Shown: positions 47,811 to 60,317 of the stretch, piece after piece
Layout of the letters: every line of letters begins with the position of its first letter
Numbering within the stretch: the first letter of the stretch is position 1
Assembly: GCF_028453695.1 (NCBI RefSeq)
Contig: NC_135774.1
Location: 10,726,001-10,790,000 of the forward strand
Source: Augochlora pura
Lineage: Eukaryota > Arthropoda > Insecta > Hymenoptera > Halictidae
DNA length: 64,000 nt
Direction: 5' to 3'
Translations under genes and position numbers: made by a program
The notes under the pieces: generated by a model
Told to the model about the DNA's origin: nothing
Seen by the model: the letters and a program-made list of their open reading frames with translations, nothing else
Databases searched by the model: none

Positions 47811-50140
47811 GAACACGCTCGCGCCTATGCGTCGACTACACCTTCCATCATAATATTACACTCCTTCCGGGTGTGTTTTGCACTCAAAGTTCTACAATAA
47901 TACGTTCACGAAATTTAATCAATTAGCCACGAAGCAGCTTGCGTCGATCAGGAAAGTATACCGTTGCTAGCAGTTTTTAGTCTACAATGTCCAAAACCGT
48001 AAAGCGTGCAGACACGGCACCGAAATAAATTACTCGCCACATTAAACAATCGTTTCAAAGGGCGAACGAAATTTCCTTTCACGTCGGCTGCTGTAAAATG
48101 AATTGAAACACTCGCCGGCTCGTCTTCCTGTTGACAAAAATGTTCGCGACGGATGCCGACGAATTATCGACGAGTCCGGGGCGTTATTAAGTTTAACTAA
48201 CGGGTTGCGACAGACGAGCGCGTACTCTTCAGCGTCCGCCATAAATTCGGCGTAGCGAAAACATAAGTGATTTCTAACTGGGGCTCCCGGCAGTCGTTAC
48301 AAATTCTATCCCTTGATTTAATGAAGAGCACACAGAGAGACCGGGGCGTACGCGGCGACATAATAAACACACGTGACAAATATTCATCATCCGCGTTTGA
48401 GTATCGATTTACAGGGGTGGGCGCAAAACATCAATAACCTGATATCAAGCTTTCCCCGGCGACGTCGCAGCTGGAGGATGTATTTGCGCGCGGCGTTAGA
48501 GACACAGTCGAACGCGTACACGTGCTGCACCGTTTAACCCAAATCGCGGGAACACCGCGTATAAATCATTAGGCATTAAGCGCGCTAATTACAACTGTCT
48601 CTAAGCAGCTACATTAACGGCTGAACTGGTCCCGTCGGTTCCGGGAAGACGGAACGAATTTAACCGCGCCTATTACGGAACGATCCTTAACGACTTCTCG
48701 GAATGCAAATTGGCGAAACACGCAACGCCGATCGGCAGCCTCGTTGCATCGCGGAAGACGAGACCGGCCTCTCTGTTCGCCTCCCGATCGACATTGCCAT
48801 TCAACTCGTTTTCTTCGTTCCTACGATTCTCTCTGCTCTTTCATTCTTTTTAATTAAGAATTTTTATAGCGCGGAATTTTTCGTTGGTCCGCTATACAAG
48901 AACGAAACGATTAATGCAAATGCGGACTCCCGGTGAGATACAGTTTAATTCGCACGCAATAAAACAGCGCAGAAAAATTCTACGTCGATTTTCCTAGAGC
49001 CATTTGAAAGCAAGAGACGGAGATGGGTAAAAAGTGTTATGATTAATGATTAGCGATTCTAACTCGTTTGCTATTATGATTAATTTATTAGTGACTGACG
49101 AGTATAACTCTTTGGTTATTGTAACTAATTTATTAGTGATTAATGATCGTAATTTGTTAGTTCTTATATAGTATTATAAATTACTATAGACAAGTTACAA
49201 TAATGAACTAGTTATAATCAAATTACTCCTCTTCCAATTTTTGGATAATGCGTGTTTCGAGAAGAGTAGTCATGCACTGCATTATATTATTCCGAAAGGA
49301 ACTGTTGCATTATATTGATTGAAATATTGTAACGAATCTGAATATATTTGCAGTATATTTACAACATATTATATTTGCAATTCAAATGCAGTAGCGTATT
49401 AAGCAAACCATCTCTCAGCCAAGGGAAATAATAACTGATTTGTAGATTATAGGCACGCAATGACCGACGTCGGAACAATTATTTTTCGCTTAACATTAAA
49501 TGCAAATTCCAACGTGAAATTCAGACGAGAAAAAAGAAACTGAAAATATTCAAGTCTTTAATAAATATCGTTTTATACTACAAAATTGTATCAGCAAATG
49601 CTCCCGAATTCTGTTAACATAGGACAGTGACAACCTCTTCCCTGCCCTAACCGAAAGCAAAGACCGCGCGAAGTAGGTAATCAGGAGTCGCGGAAGCTTG
49701 CGGATCGCTCGGCGTAAAATCCGAAAGCAGATTGCATTTGACGGTGGGCGTCGCGACGCCGTGTTCTCTCCGCACGCAGGCAAACTGAAACGAGACCAGC
49801 AGCACCGCGGGGCGTTTCTCTGGCCGGTGCTCACGCCGGCGGGCACCGCGTTTCTTTCCAGGGTAATGCCGTGTGCGGTGAATCATTATTTATTTTTGTG
49901 TTTCACGCTGTCGGGTGTTCCGCGGACGAAACAGCAGGAAGGGTGCTGGCCCCCGAGTCCGACGGTGAGAACGAGCGACACACGGGGAGAGCGCGCAGAG
50001 AGACGAGCCCGCACGACGCGTATATACGTGCCACGCAGTTACGCCGGGTTAAAAAAGAGAGGCGGGACGGGGGTTGCGGAGGTGACGCGCGAACGCGGAC
50101 CCGTCAAGAGAGCAACAAAGAGACGGGCAACGGACTGACG
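47811..50140. other. Non-coding spacer
   Basis: Moderate GC 47811-48950 and 49600-50140, AT-rich between with a 45-bp repeat. Two octamers ATGCAAAT lie at 48703-48710 and 48914-48921 and another at 49500-49507. No gene supported. Confidence 0.5.
49051..49172. repeat. 45-bp tandem repeat, ~2.5 units
   Basis: TAATTTATTAGTGA begins at 49081 and again at 49126; the bases before each (ACTCGTTTG/ACTCTTTGG) also correspond, and a third partial unit follows. Confidence 0.8.
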
Positions 50141-51280
50141 GACGGAGATGGAGTGTGTAGCAGAGCGAGGGGGAAAGGGCGAAAAAGGGGGGGCTGAAAG
50201 TCTCAGTGTGTGTACGTGCGGCGGTGTTGGGGAAGAGAGGATGCTTCGGCGAGCGTCGCTCGAGTAATTATTACGGATTTTCCGGATCTAATTCTCCGGA
50301 CGGTAACACGACACAATTCACTCACGCAGATTGCGCACGAGAGGATGTAAATTCCTGTCAGTCGGACGGTCCATTTCATCTCCTCTTTTTCGTCGGCTCC
50401 TAACCGACACCGAGGTCGACGCTGGACGATTATTCGGTTTTCCACTTTCTCCTCTGCTCCCACCTCCGGCCCCCGCCCACAAGCCGCTCCACCTCTGTCT
50501 GACTGCCGTCGATGCTCTCTTTCGCCCTCGCGCTCTCTCTCTCTCTCTCTTTCTCCTTCCCTCTCTTCCTCACTCTCACTTTCTCTCTTCTACCTTCTTC
50601 TCTCTTTCTCTCTCGCTCTCTCTCTCTGAATCTCACCCTTTTCCTCCACTTCTCCTTCTCCCCCGTCTCTCTCTCGCTCCCCTCTTCCTTTCCTTCCTCT
50701 CGCTCGCGCTTCCCTTCACCCTTTTTCCTTCCGCGCGCTCTCCCCTCCCTCCCCTTCTTCGCTCTCTCGTCCCGCGATCCTCCGTTTCACTCGCCACCCC
50801 GTTCTCGGCTTTTAACCGCGATTACGGGTATCTCGAGTAGGCCTCTCGAGATCGAAGTAAAGGTGATTCGTGTTTCCTCGTCCGCTGATTTCCTTCGTGC
50901 TCGGAATTCAAGGTTACCGTCCCGCCGCGGCCCCTGAATAGTACCTGAATTCCCTCCTAATAGAATTTCGGGCTTCATCAGCGACCCCTCTCCCTGCACT
51001 CGGCGCGCTCTTTTTTCTCCTCGCCCTTCCCGTCCAGAGCTCTTCTTTAATCGCTCCTTCCGTTTCAACGTTTTCATTCCGATCGTTTTCCACGAGGCTT
51101 TTCAGCGCGAGATAAAGCCGCGGGGATTCCCGCGGCTGATCTTACCCGGCTCTCACTTCGCCACGTGTCAGTTACCGCGCGACTTTCAGAGACGGTCACA
51201 GGTCGATTTATGGTGAAACTGTCTATTACGGAACGCTGCTCGGTTGCGGGTGCTACTCGAGGCGGTGGCATAAGTAATAT
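50141..51280. other. Low-complexity CT-rich block
   Basis: G-rich 50150-50240, then CT-rich 50521-50790. Plus-strand frames 50331-50937 are Leu/Ser/Pro artefacts. No gene supported. Confidence 0.6.
50521..50790. repeat. Long pyrimidine (CT-rich) tract
   Basis: About 270 bases nearly free of A and poor in G, with several CT dinucleotide cores. Longest polypyrimidine tract in the window; triplex-prone. Confidence 0.9.
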
Positions 51281-53190
51281 GATTAACCCCCTCGCATGAC
51301 GGTCGATAAGGGTGAAAGTAGCAGGGTCTGTTTATTTATTAATTTTTTAATTGTTGCCGATATTGTCGCAATTAAATGTAGCAGGCAATATGCGTCTACT
51401 TATCTTTTTATTTATAATAAGCAATTTATCATGTTTCCTTGCATGACTTATATGTTCATTAGAGACGGATCACCGCAGATATGATCGTCGTGCTAAAGAT
51501 ACTTTTCACTCGCGAAGATACTGTTATAAAGTAGTGAGTTATAAAAAATATTGCGTCCTTATTTTACTGTCACGATTTATGGAACAGCTGGCGCAATGAC
51601 CCTATCTTGGTACGGGCATTTCAAGATATTCATTTATCGTAGAATTAAATTCTTAATTTGCTATAGACTGTCAAGTATTTTGACTGCAGGTGTTATTTAT
51701 GCAGTCTTTAATTAATATGTATCAAATTATTCATACAACTTCCTTTTTCTTTATAGAAAATACGGACAAATTCTAACCGATCAAATCAATACAGAAAAAA
51801 TGGAATTTAGGACACGGTATAAAAAGTATGCAATCAATAATATCACATTCATCTAGTGCTGAATATTCATCATATATATATTTTTTTATTTTATATATAT
51901 ATTTTTTGTTTGCTAGAATGTCGTCTATGGGTTTCTCAAAGATCGTTCTGAATGAAATTACTAAATGATTTCAATACACCTGTCGAATAATGATCCTAAA
52001 ACACGTCGCAACGCTCTCTTGCTTGACGTGCGTCGGTCTCGCGACTAAAATTATTACCGCTGATGAGAAATATATTGAATCGACTTCGGCTGTAAATTAC
52101 AGCCTTTTGAAAGACACGAGGTAATCATATATATATAAAACGATTTATTGTACAGGCTAATAAACATCACATCTGGCACTTTAATTAAGTAACTGTTCTG
52201 AATATTCATGTCACTCTCCGCTTGGCCCGGATAATCGAGGTACCGCCGCGCAACACAGCCGTCCGATTTTTATTACAATTTCTTTCACAATCCGCGTCTT
52301 TTCGCCATCCAGACGCATACAAATAACCCGCTAAGCGCACAGAAATTTGCATAGCGATCCGCGATAAATTGGCTCGATCTAATTACCAAGGAAAAGGTTC
52401 CCCGCGGCGCGCGCCCGGCTCGCACTTTCCGCGAAACGCCGTGAAACGATTATCATTAACGCCGAAAGATTATCAGGAATATTTTCTGGCGCGCCGATTA
52501 AAACGCAATACGATCGAAAGTCCACCGGACGGATAACACGGTAATTACGTGTTATTAGTAATCCCAGCCTGGTTCCGTGGATCGATCTCCTTCCACATTA
52601 TGGGCAGAGCGCGGCCCGATATCTCGGAATTCTCACGCGGTTTCTTAACCGGGCTCGCAGCGTTTCATTGAAATCGGGTCCGTCCGCGAGAGCCGTGGAA
52701 ACGGGAATGTAACGTGTAAGTATATGCTGCCAGTTGATCTATCATTAGGAATACCGAGAACAGCTAATCACCAGTTGGGCCAATTTCTCTGACCCCTGCC
52801 ACTCTCCTCGTTCGCGAGCATTCGGAACGGATCGCGGCCGACGCTGCCGCAGAGACGCGTCCCGCGCGTGCACTTAAAATTCCAGGCGTCGCTTTTTCTC
52901 TGTCCGTCGCGCTCGGGTTTTACCTCCAATCTCGAATTTCACTCGATCGCCACTCTCACGGCGAAGGCTACTGAAAATCTGATCCGGACAGGTCCGGCCG
53001 GAACGATCCGACCCAGAAATCGCGCGCGTTCCGTTTTCCTGTCGCGCAACACGTTGCTTCTCATAATCGGACACTGGCGAACCTCATTAAGGACCGCCGA
53101 AATTCGATTAGTCATTATTAGCCGGAATTCAGACGGAGACATTTATTGTTTGTTGTAACGCTATGTTTTTCTATTTTTGTTTGTTGGTTA
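51281..53190. other. Non-coding spacer
   Basis: AT-rich 51290-52200, moderate GC 52200-53150. A TTAACCCCC end at 51284 has no partner. ATATAT-rich sequence 51870-51910. Octamer at 52345-52352. No gene supported. Confidence 0.5.
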
Positions 53191-53196
53191 CAATTA

Positions 53197-53336
53197 AACT
53201 GTAGACTTTTTATTAAATTGTAGATTTTATGCATTTGTAGCAGAAATTAATAGTTAGAATTTAAAATAGCGTGAAAATTGAAAGCAGTTTAAAAGGTCGA
53301 TTTTTCCTATTTTTATTTTGCATGAATATCCGCAGG
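53197..53336. mobile_element. 185-bp inverted-repeat element, copy 4 (short)
   Basis: Left end duplicated (AACTGTAGACTTTTTAT at 53197 and AATTGTAGATTTTATGC at 53216); the 60 bases after match the 56.5 kb copy at roughly three of four positions; right end TTTTATTTTGCATGAATATCCGC near 53312-53332 (written here in two parts: TTTTATTTTGC, ATGAATATCCGC). Internally deleted relative to the others. Confidence 0.55.
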
Positions 53337-53339
53337 CTT

Positions 53340-54620
53340 GTTGTAATGAATTTGTTAATAAAATGACAGAAATGTAGAATAGTATCTTCCCATTTAAGTT
53401 TCCGTTAATGAGAAATTTTATTTCGAGAAATAATATAATTGAGTAGGAGTACCAATACTATTTCTTGCGATAGTAAAAGCCACGCGAACTAGGAGCACCT
53501 TCCGACTCCATTTTCTTCGTTTTCCTAAATATCGATAGTCTTAGCCAACCGGAACAATTCACGCGAGATAACAGTGTACAGCCTAAGCCAATCGCAGTTA
53601 TTAATCCTCACGGTAATACTAATAAAGCAAAGCTAATGTAGCCGCGTTTTCGGTCCCCCAGAATTTCAGCATTTCTGTGTCGCGACAGCGCCCGGCGAAA
53701 CAGATCGCCCTAACTTTTCAGTGACTGAAACAACGAGGCACAAAAGGCCATAAATAATCTGGATTGCCTGACGGGTAATTGTTCGAGGGCCGGTATCGTG
53801 GAATCGACACGATCCCAGGCATTCCGCGTCACACTTTCCGTCGGCTCGAGTAATCCACGGGGGGCGACCGAAACGGAAAGAAAAAGAAAGAAATAAAGAA
53901 GCGCGAAAGGGTGACAACGAAATGGAAGGAAAGGAGGAGCACCGCGGCAGAACAATATCTGTCGACCGGCGCGATAACTCGCGTGACGCCTAATTAAATG
54001 TTCGCCGCTGAAAACATCGCATTCAGCTGGCTAGAACGATCTAGATATCAGGCACCGTGTCACCGTCGCATGCGGCCGAACCACGCACAGGCACACACCG
54101 TTCCCGTGTACGGGCGTGTGAGTGGTCATTAAGGATGCCGTGGGCCACTAATCGTCATCAGAGACGTATTCACCGACGACTTCGTACGCAGAAAATATAA
54201 AATTGCCCCTGCGCGTCGGTCAATAGGCATAATGATTATTTTCCGCGGTATAATGAGCGCTAGTCTACTACCCTCCGTGCCACTGTCGCCGGATTACGTC
54301 TCCGCGTACGAGGGATAATAAAGGATTCCAGGTCAATAGCGATGTAATGAGGCACCTGGCCGCATGGCGTAGCGTCGCATCGCCGCGATGCGAAGGCTCG
54401 GCTTCTCGCGACAATTCATAATTTGTCGCGGCCAAGTAGAATGGGACGTTCCGCGATCAGACTTGTTCACCTTCGTAAATAGAGAATTATGCGGAATTAC
54501 GCGGAAGACGCGTTTCCTTCCTCGTGTTGGATTTCACGGATTCCGTGGCAGAGTTGGCCACAATTTTATTTTCATAACTAATGAGTACGATTTATAATAT
54601 TCGATCGAATGGAAATTGAT
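53340..54620. other. Non-coding spacer
   Basis: AT-rich to 53480, moderate GC to 54580. Frames on the minus strand at 53666-53955 are not convincing. Nothing else seen. Confidence 0.5.
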
Positions 54621-54624
54621 CTAG

Positions 54625-55010
54625 ATAACGAATTTGTTCGAATAGAATTTAGTCAAATAAGATTTTATTTGAAGAAGAAATTATTCGAATAAGAACTCGT
54701 TTGAATAATAATTCTGCTAATTAGAAATTTATTGCAATGAAAATTCATTCGAATAAGATTTGATTCAAATAAAAATTTGTTTGAATAAGAATTTATTCAA
54801 ATAAGAATTTATGTGGATAAGAATTTATTTAGATAAAAATTTACTCGAATAAGAATTTATTTAAATAAGATCTTGTTTGAGTAAGATTTTATTCGGATAA
54901 TATTTTATTTGAATAAGATTTTATCCGGACAAGAATTAATTCGTACAAGAATTTATTAAAACAAAAATTTCTTCGATTACGAATTAATTCGTACAAGAAC
55001 TCATTCGAAA
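54625..55010. repeat. 16-bp degenerate minisatellite, ~24 units
   Basis: Head-to-tail units close to ATAAGAATTTATTCGA fill 386 bases, clearest at 54780-54910. Each unit is nearly self-complementary (GAATAA against TTATTC), so units can pair with one another. Flanking copies of TTCGAATAA recur to about 55330. No coding frame. Confidence 0.9.
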
Positions 55011-55992
55011 AATAGTCGATCTCAACAAAGAAAATAATTCCATATTACCACTAACAATTAACTTTTTTATCGAATATTGCATCGCCGGTGTCATCGCCAT
55101 TAGTGTGACGACGTATCGCGTAAATACATACAAAATGACGTAAAAACTAGTCCAGTCAACATTACTCACGTTATTATCCGATTAATTGTACGTTCGCTGT
55201 TCCAGTAAATTATGCAAATGATTTATTATTCGAACACAGAATCGTTCGAATAAATAGACAGAATAATTTACGAGCAATTATAAAAATCCTTATTTGAATA
55301 AAATATTCGACAAGAAACAATTCGTTCGAGAAATTATTTCAGATAAATAAATACCTCCGCGAGACAATTGGTATCACGCTCGAACCTAATCTGAATATGC
55401 AGAATAGAACCGATGCATAAACATTCATGTAAAATGATTATAAGAATCGTCATTTTGTTATATTAAATGACGAGTCCCTGGAAACGTTCACGCATTGATA
55501 AGGACATCCTAATCCGTCCGCGAGCCTAACTAAAATAGTAAAGGTGAAAGAATCGCGCGGAAGAAAAATCCGCTCGTCCGCGTTACGAGAGGAGTCAGAG
55601 AAACGCAGAAAGCCAGAGGTAGCACGGCGCGTCATCGGCAGTATCAATAGACGGGCCGCCATTGGTCGGAACGTTTTCAGCGGCGCGTCGAATTTTTACG
55701 AGGGCCCCGGTTATTCGTTCGATCGCGAGCCGTTCGCCAACGATTTTGCTTGCGCATATTCATTAACGGCGCGGATAATTTATTTGGCCGGGGATAAAAA
55801 CATTTTTCGGTGGAAAAAGTGCGGCGCGGAGGCGGTCCGCGGCGGGCCGCGGCGGGTCCACGCGCCCCGGCGGGGGAGGGACGCGCGCGTGACGAGAATT
55901 CCCAGTTTTTGTCCGGGTAATAATGAGAATGCGTGTATTTAATTTTGCGCCGGATTAATTCGATTCGGTCGCGAGGAAGAGAGAGTCAGCCG

Positions 55993-56012
55993 CCCGCGCG
56001 CGCGCGCGCGCT
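55993..56012. repeat. (CG)n microsatellite
   Basis: Perfect alternating CG run of about 18 bases; Z-DNA-prone. Confidence 0.95.
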
Positions 56013-56279
56013 CGTTCGAGGAATACACGGTCTGCCCTCCGTCCTCGCCAACCCCCGCGGGCTATAGTTTCCACGTTTTTATTTGTCTCTTTTGTTCTCC
56101 GCGGCCGTCCCGCGCCACTGGGAAAATTGAATTCGACATCGGGAACGGTTTTATGCGGGCGAATTAAGGCGGCCGAAACCTAGCGCCGCATAAAAATAGC
56201 ATCATAAACGTCACCGTATTTTCGGCCGTTTCCGGTCCGCTGATTCAATGACTTCCACGCCGGACGGAGACAGAAACAG

Positions 56280-56298
56280 CGGCGGCGGCGGCGGCGGA
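56280..56298. repeat. (CGG)6 microsatellite
   Basis: Perfect CGG triplets. Confidence 0.95.
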
Positions 56299-56496
56299 CC
56301 GCGGGATCGATGGAGAGAGCGTGTTCGCGGGCGACGACTCTCAATTATGTTAATTAATTTTTAAAGCGATCCACGCCGCCACGCCGAATGCTTATTCCGC
56401 AGCCGTGAATTATGGAGTCTTCCGCGTGCCGACGGTCACGGTTAACCTCTGTGCGATAGCCAGGACCGAAGATCTTTCGGTCGCTTTTTAGCCATC

Positions 56497-56680
56497 GACT
56501 GCGGATTTTATGCATTTATGACAAAAATTAGTAGCTGGAATTACAAACGATGAAAATATTACAAGCATTTCATAATGTATTTTCAGCTCATTGAAAATTT
56601 TAAAAAAGGAATTTTTATTTTACTCGTTTTTGTTGCAGTTGATAAAAGATACGTTTTATTTTGCATTAAAATCCGCTGTC
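56497..56680. mobile_element. 185-bp inverted-repeat element, best copy
   Basis: Left end GACTGCGGATTTTATGCA at 56497; right end TGCATTAAAATCCGCTGTC ending at 56680. As inverted ends they agree at about 17 of 19 positions. 184 bp, AT-rich interior, no frame. Reference copy for the family seen at 32.0, 37.8, 38.2 and 53.2 kb. Confidence 0.6.
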
Positions 56681-58105
56681 AAGTCACGAATTGCTTGTAG
56701 GAGAGTCAGAAATGTTTAAAAAAGTTCGTTTATCATTAAATTTACCGAGCATTAAGCATTACTAATATGTCATATAAAAATGACAAGACCAGATTTATTT
56801 AGAGTTTATGCTGTTTTCGTTATATTAATGCATTTGTAAATTATCGAAAATTATCATTTGCCACGAAAGCGTCTTTATCATTTTTATAATAAGATTTATT
56901 TTATTCTATAAAATTCGAGATTTCTAAACAATAGTTCAATGGAAGAAATGTAGAGGAACTAAAGTTTAATATGTATATCAATATCACATTTAAAATTCAA
57001 TATACAATGTATATAGATGCATTCACTATTGTGAATTTTATGCATCAAAACGATATGCCTTAAAATAATTTAGAAAATTTAAAAACGCTACCATGTCACG
57101 TACAAATTATTACAATAATTAGAAAAGGAATTGGTTGTATATACAACCCTTGTTTCGCGCAATTGTCGCAGACAATATTGATTCTGCATAATCCACGGTC
57201 TAACGATTACTAAAATGTAGGTACGAAATAATTGATAGCGGAAGTGTTTGAATAATCATAGTGATAGATAAATCCGAACTTGTCTGTAACGCAGGAAGCA
57301 GAATGATAAAAATTTAATGCACTCGACCAAATAAAACAATCGGAATGTAACGTAAACTATGCCTGGACATTAATGTTTCTCGATCGAAGCAGTCCAAGTT
57401 AAATGTTAACAATTTTCGAACCAAATGTAAAATTACAGTAAGCAATTTTGCACGAACTGTATTAAAAATTGACAGGACTGAGAAAAAATATATATTTAAA
57501 ATAATAAATATACTCTAAATATTCTTATTTTGTCATGTAATATAACATTTGGCAGACAATCATTTTTGAAAATAATAGTTACACATCGAATTATCATTTC
57601 CAATATATTTAACCTTTATTTGTTATAAGTTTCTTTGCCAAACTCTGTATTAGGTTAAAAGATAAAAATATTGGTAGTTTAATTATTATATAAAATTAAA
57701 GTTTATTTGATATTAAAATTTCTTCTCCCCGGCCCTGTAAATTGATTAATAATCATCCCCACGAAATTCGCGTTAATTTTCGCGGCGGTTTTCGAAATTT
57801 CCGCGGTGCGACGGTATTAAGTAACAGCGGATGTCATTCCGTATAATTTACTCGCATAATGCCGGGCCCCGCAAATTGAATCGTTAGGACTAACCGCATC
57901 GAAATAAATGGCGAGGTCGCAATTTAATAAGGACCAGTCACCATCTTCCGGTGATTAATTCTTGCTAAAAAGTTCCAGCAACTTTACAGACTCCTTTCTC
58001 ATGGATCCTAACTTCTCGGAGTCATTCTCACCGACCGCCATCCCCCTTCGTCCGACGGGCGAAGTAAACTTTCGACCCCCTCCAGCGAACTTTCTTTCCC
58101 GTAAA

Positions 58106-58132
58106 ACAGCCGGCAACGACATCGCCGGCTGT
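58106..58132. repeat. Perfect 9-bp hairpin
   Basis: ACAGCCGGC and GCCGGCTGT separated by 9 bases. Short GC-rich stem; could be chance. Confidence 0.4.
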
Positions 58133-59128
58133 GTATCTAAGACCATCGACACCTAATGTATTTAATTTCCAATTAGCCCCGGCATAATTCGATCGATATT
58201 TCGTGGGCATTGAATCCACGGCTCGCCGTCTACCCCCCCGCTACCGTCGCTCTCGCCCACGACTTTTCATCCCCTCGTCCTCGCCGCGCAAATCACATTC
58301 AGCTCAATCACAAACAAAATAACCGATAAGGATTCTGGCAACGTTAATTGTCCATTCGTTCGAATAGTTCATGTAAAAGTTTGCAAAAAAGCAATTATTA
58401 CAAATTAATCGACAGTCGGAAATTTATATAAAAAATATGCGTATTAATATAATTGAGGTTAGGCCATCTGGAAAACTAGAATTGAGGTTTATAAAATTGA
58501 ATTGATAAAGTCTAAGAATTTCTTCTAAAAATCAATTTTGATCTGCAATATAGAATTTAAAGATTAAAATAGACGAAATAGAAAACTTTATTTTAAATAT
58601 AAGAAGACCGTTTCAAAAAGTAAATTACTAATGGTTTAAATACTTCACAGAAAAATTAATTCGAGCCTACGAGAATTGATTCATTAGAAGAAATACTTCA
58701 AACAAGACAGAATTTAAATAAATAAATTGACACGAGTTTAGAAGTTTCTCTGAAGAATTAATTTACATCAGCATGGAAATTCAAAGGGTTATTAAGGCAC
58801 GTCACGCCGAAGAACGAGTAAATAACGCGCGAAGTACATGCGAAGTGTAACTATTAATTCCGACGAGGCGTTACGATTCTGGAAGAGTGAAAAGCGGCAG
58901 AAAATAATTGTCGAACGCCGTCCGTTCGCCGTCGGGGCCATGCAGAAGCCATCAAAGAGAAGAATGGGACCGATTGGGCAACCGAGGAACAGCGTCGAAT
59001 AACAAGGACCGCGGGACCCTGGAAAGGATCAACGAGTGGAATTCGTGTTTTCTTGTATCATCGCCGCCTGTAACGTCGTCGGGGTTCCAGTAATCAATTC
59101 CTGGCTCCTTCCGTGACGTTGGTCACAA

Positions 59129-59149
59129 GACGACGACGACGACGACGAT
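59129..59149. repeat. (GAC)n microsatellite
   Basis: Six to seven GAC triplets. Confidence 0.95.
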
Positions 59150-59713
59150 CTGTGAAACAATGGGAAGCGAAGGGTGGGTCGGGGGCCGACGATATCGTGT
59201 GCTCCTCGAGTCCTCTATCTAGCCGGTTCTATCTTTTATTAGCATCCCGTAGAAGCTATTCCGTGGCCCTTTCTCTATCGGCGAACCTATCCAGGCAGTT
59301 TCTCTCGAGTCCCGGGCGTTTCGCAGCCAAGTAGGAGTACCAGAAGTGCGTATTTACGAGCGTTCCCGTCCATAAAGCAACCTCGCGCCTGATTTTGATA
59401 CATTCTCCACTCGCGGCACTATCTCACGCGCGAATACGACCTACGTAGCCCCATACACTTGGGATTTATGGTGATGCCGCGGAAGTGCCGCGATAGTTCT
59501 GTTTTCTGGGTATCCGGGATTTTTTAATTCCCCGATGGCTACCAGTCGGTTGTCTCGCGATACTGATTTTACGCGCATGTCCCTACCGCTGCCGGCATAC
59601 CCCGGGCAGTTCTTGGGAGAATGTTGCACACTTTGTTCTTCTTGGTACCAATATTTGATTAATGCTATTTCTATTAAAAATACAAGATTATATATTTAGA
59701 GATATCTTTGCTT

Positions 59714-60317
59714 TAAGTAATTGAATAAATTTTTACCACTTGTTTTTCTTGTAACTAACTTCGATAAAACACTTTTTGCAGGTTATGTTACTTTATGCTC
59801 TTATTTTATATAACTTCGTTTAAATATTTTCCCAAATGCATCATATAACTTTGATAGAAAGTGCATTTATTTTATATAACTTTAATAGAATATTTTTACC
59901 TCACGTTTTTGTTTTAAGTATCTTCGATAGAATAGTTTCTTTTAATCCTTCTATTTTACATCACCGCAACGAACGGCATTGTTTCCAGATGCTGTTGTTT
60001 AATAGAACTTTATCTATCGAACAGTTTTATTTGAAGTAACTCCGATAGAACATTGTGTCATATGCATCTATTTCAAACAACTTCAATGAACCATTGTTTT
60101 CAGATGCCTCTATTTAATAGAAGTCCGATAGAACGTTGCTTTCGAATATTTCCATGTCATGTTATTGCAATAGATATTGTTTTCCTCGCATGCTTTCATT
60201 TTAAATAACATCGATAGAACTATAGATATTTTTATACATAGATAATATAAATAGATAGATTTATAGATAGTTTTATATAACTTCGATAGAACATTTCTGT
60301 AAGATGTTTCTATTTTA
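59714..60317. repeat. ~42-bp degenerate minisatellite, ~13 units
   Basis: Units carry TAACTTCGATAGAACATT followed by GTTTTCAGATGC and CTATTTTA. In the best part unit starts are 60037, 60078, 60120, 60162 and 60206 (periods 41, 42, 42, 44); elsewhere units are longer or truncated. AT-rich, no frame. Confidence 0.85.

Larger units (their letters stand above)
55011..56490. other. Spacer with CpG-rich block
   Basis: AT-rich to 55450; CpG-rich 55560-56330 with (CG)n 55993-56012 and (GGC)n 56280-56298. The 132-codon frame 55544-55942 has no domain. Octamer at 55212-55219. Confidence 0.5.
56700..59640. other. Non-coding spacer
   Basis: AT-rich 56500-57720 and 58320-58780; moderate GC 57720-58310 and 58790-59640. 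A perfect 9-bp stem (58106-58114 with 58124-58132) and a GAC repeat are the only local structures. Frames at 57962-58156 and 58908-59093 were not accepted. Confidence 0.5.

Noticed and set aside
49111..49127. TCTTTGGTTAT resembling the start of miR-9
   Set aside because: Match ends after 11 bases and the sequence belongs to a 45-bp tandem repeat with no precursor hairpin.
58908..59093. 61-codon polar frame
   Set aside because: Short, starts from a non-ATG codon and lacks splice context; an overlapping 20-codon ATG frame reads equally well.
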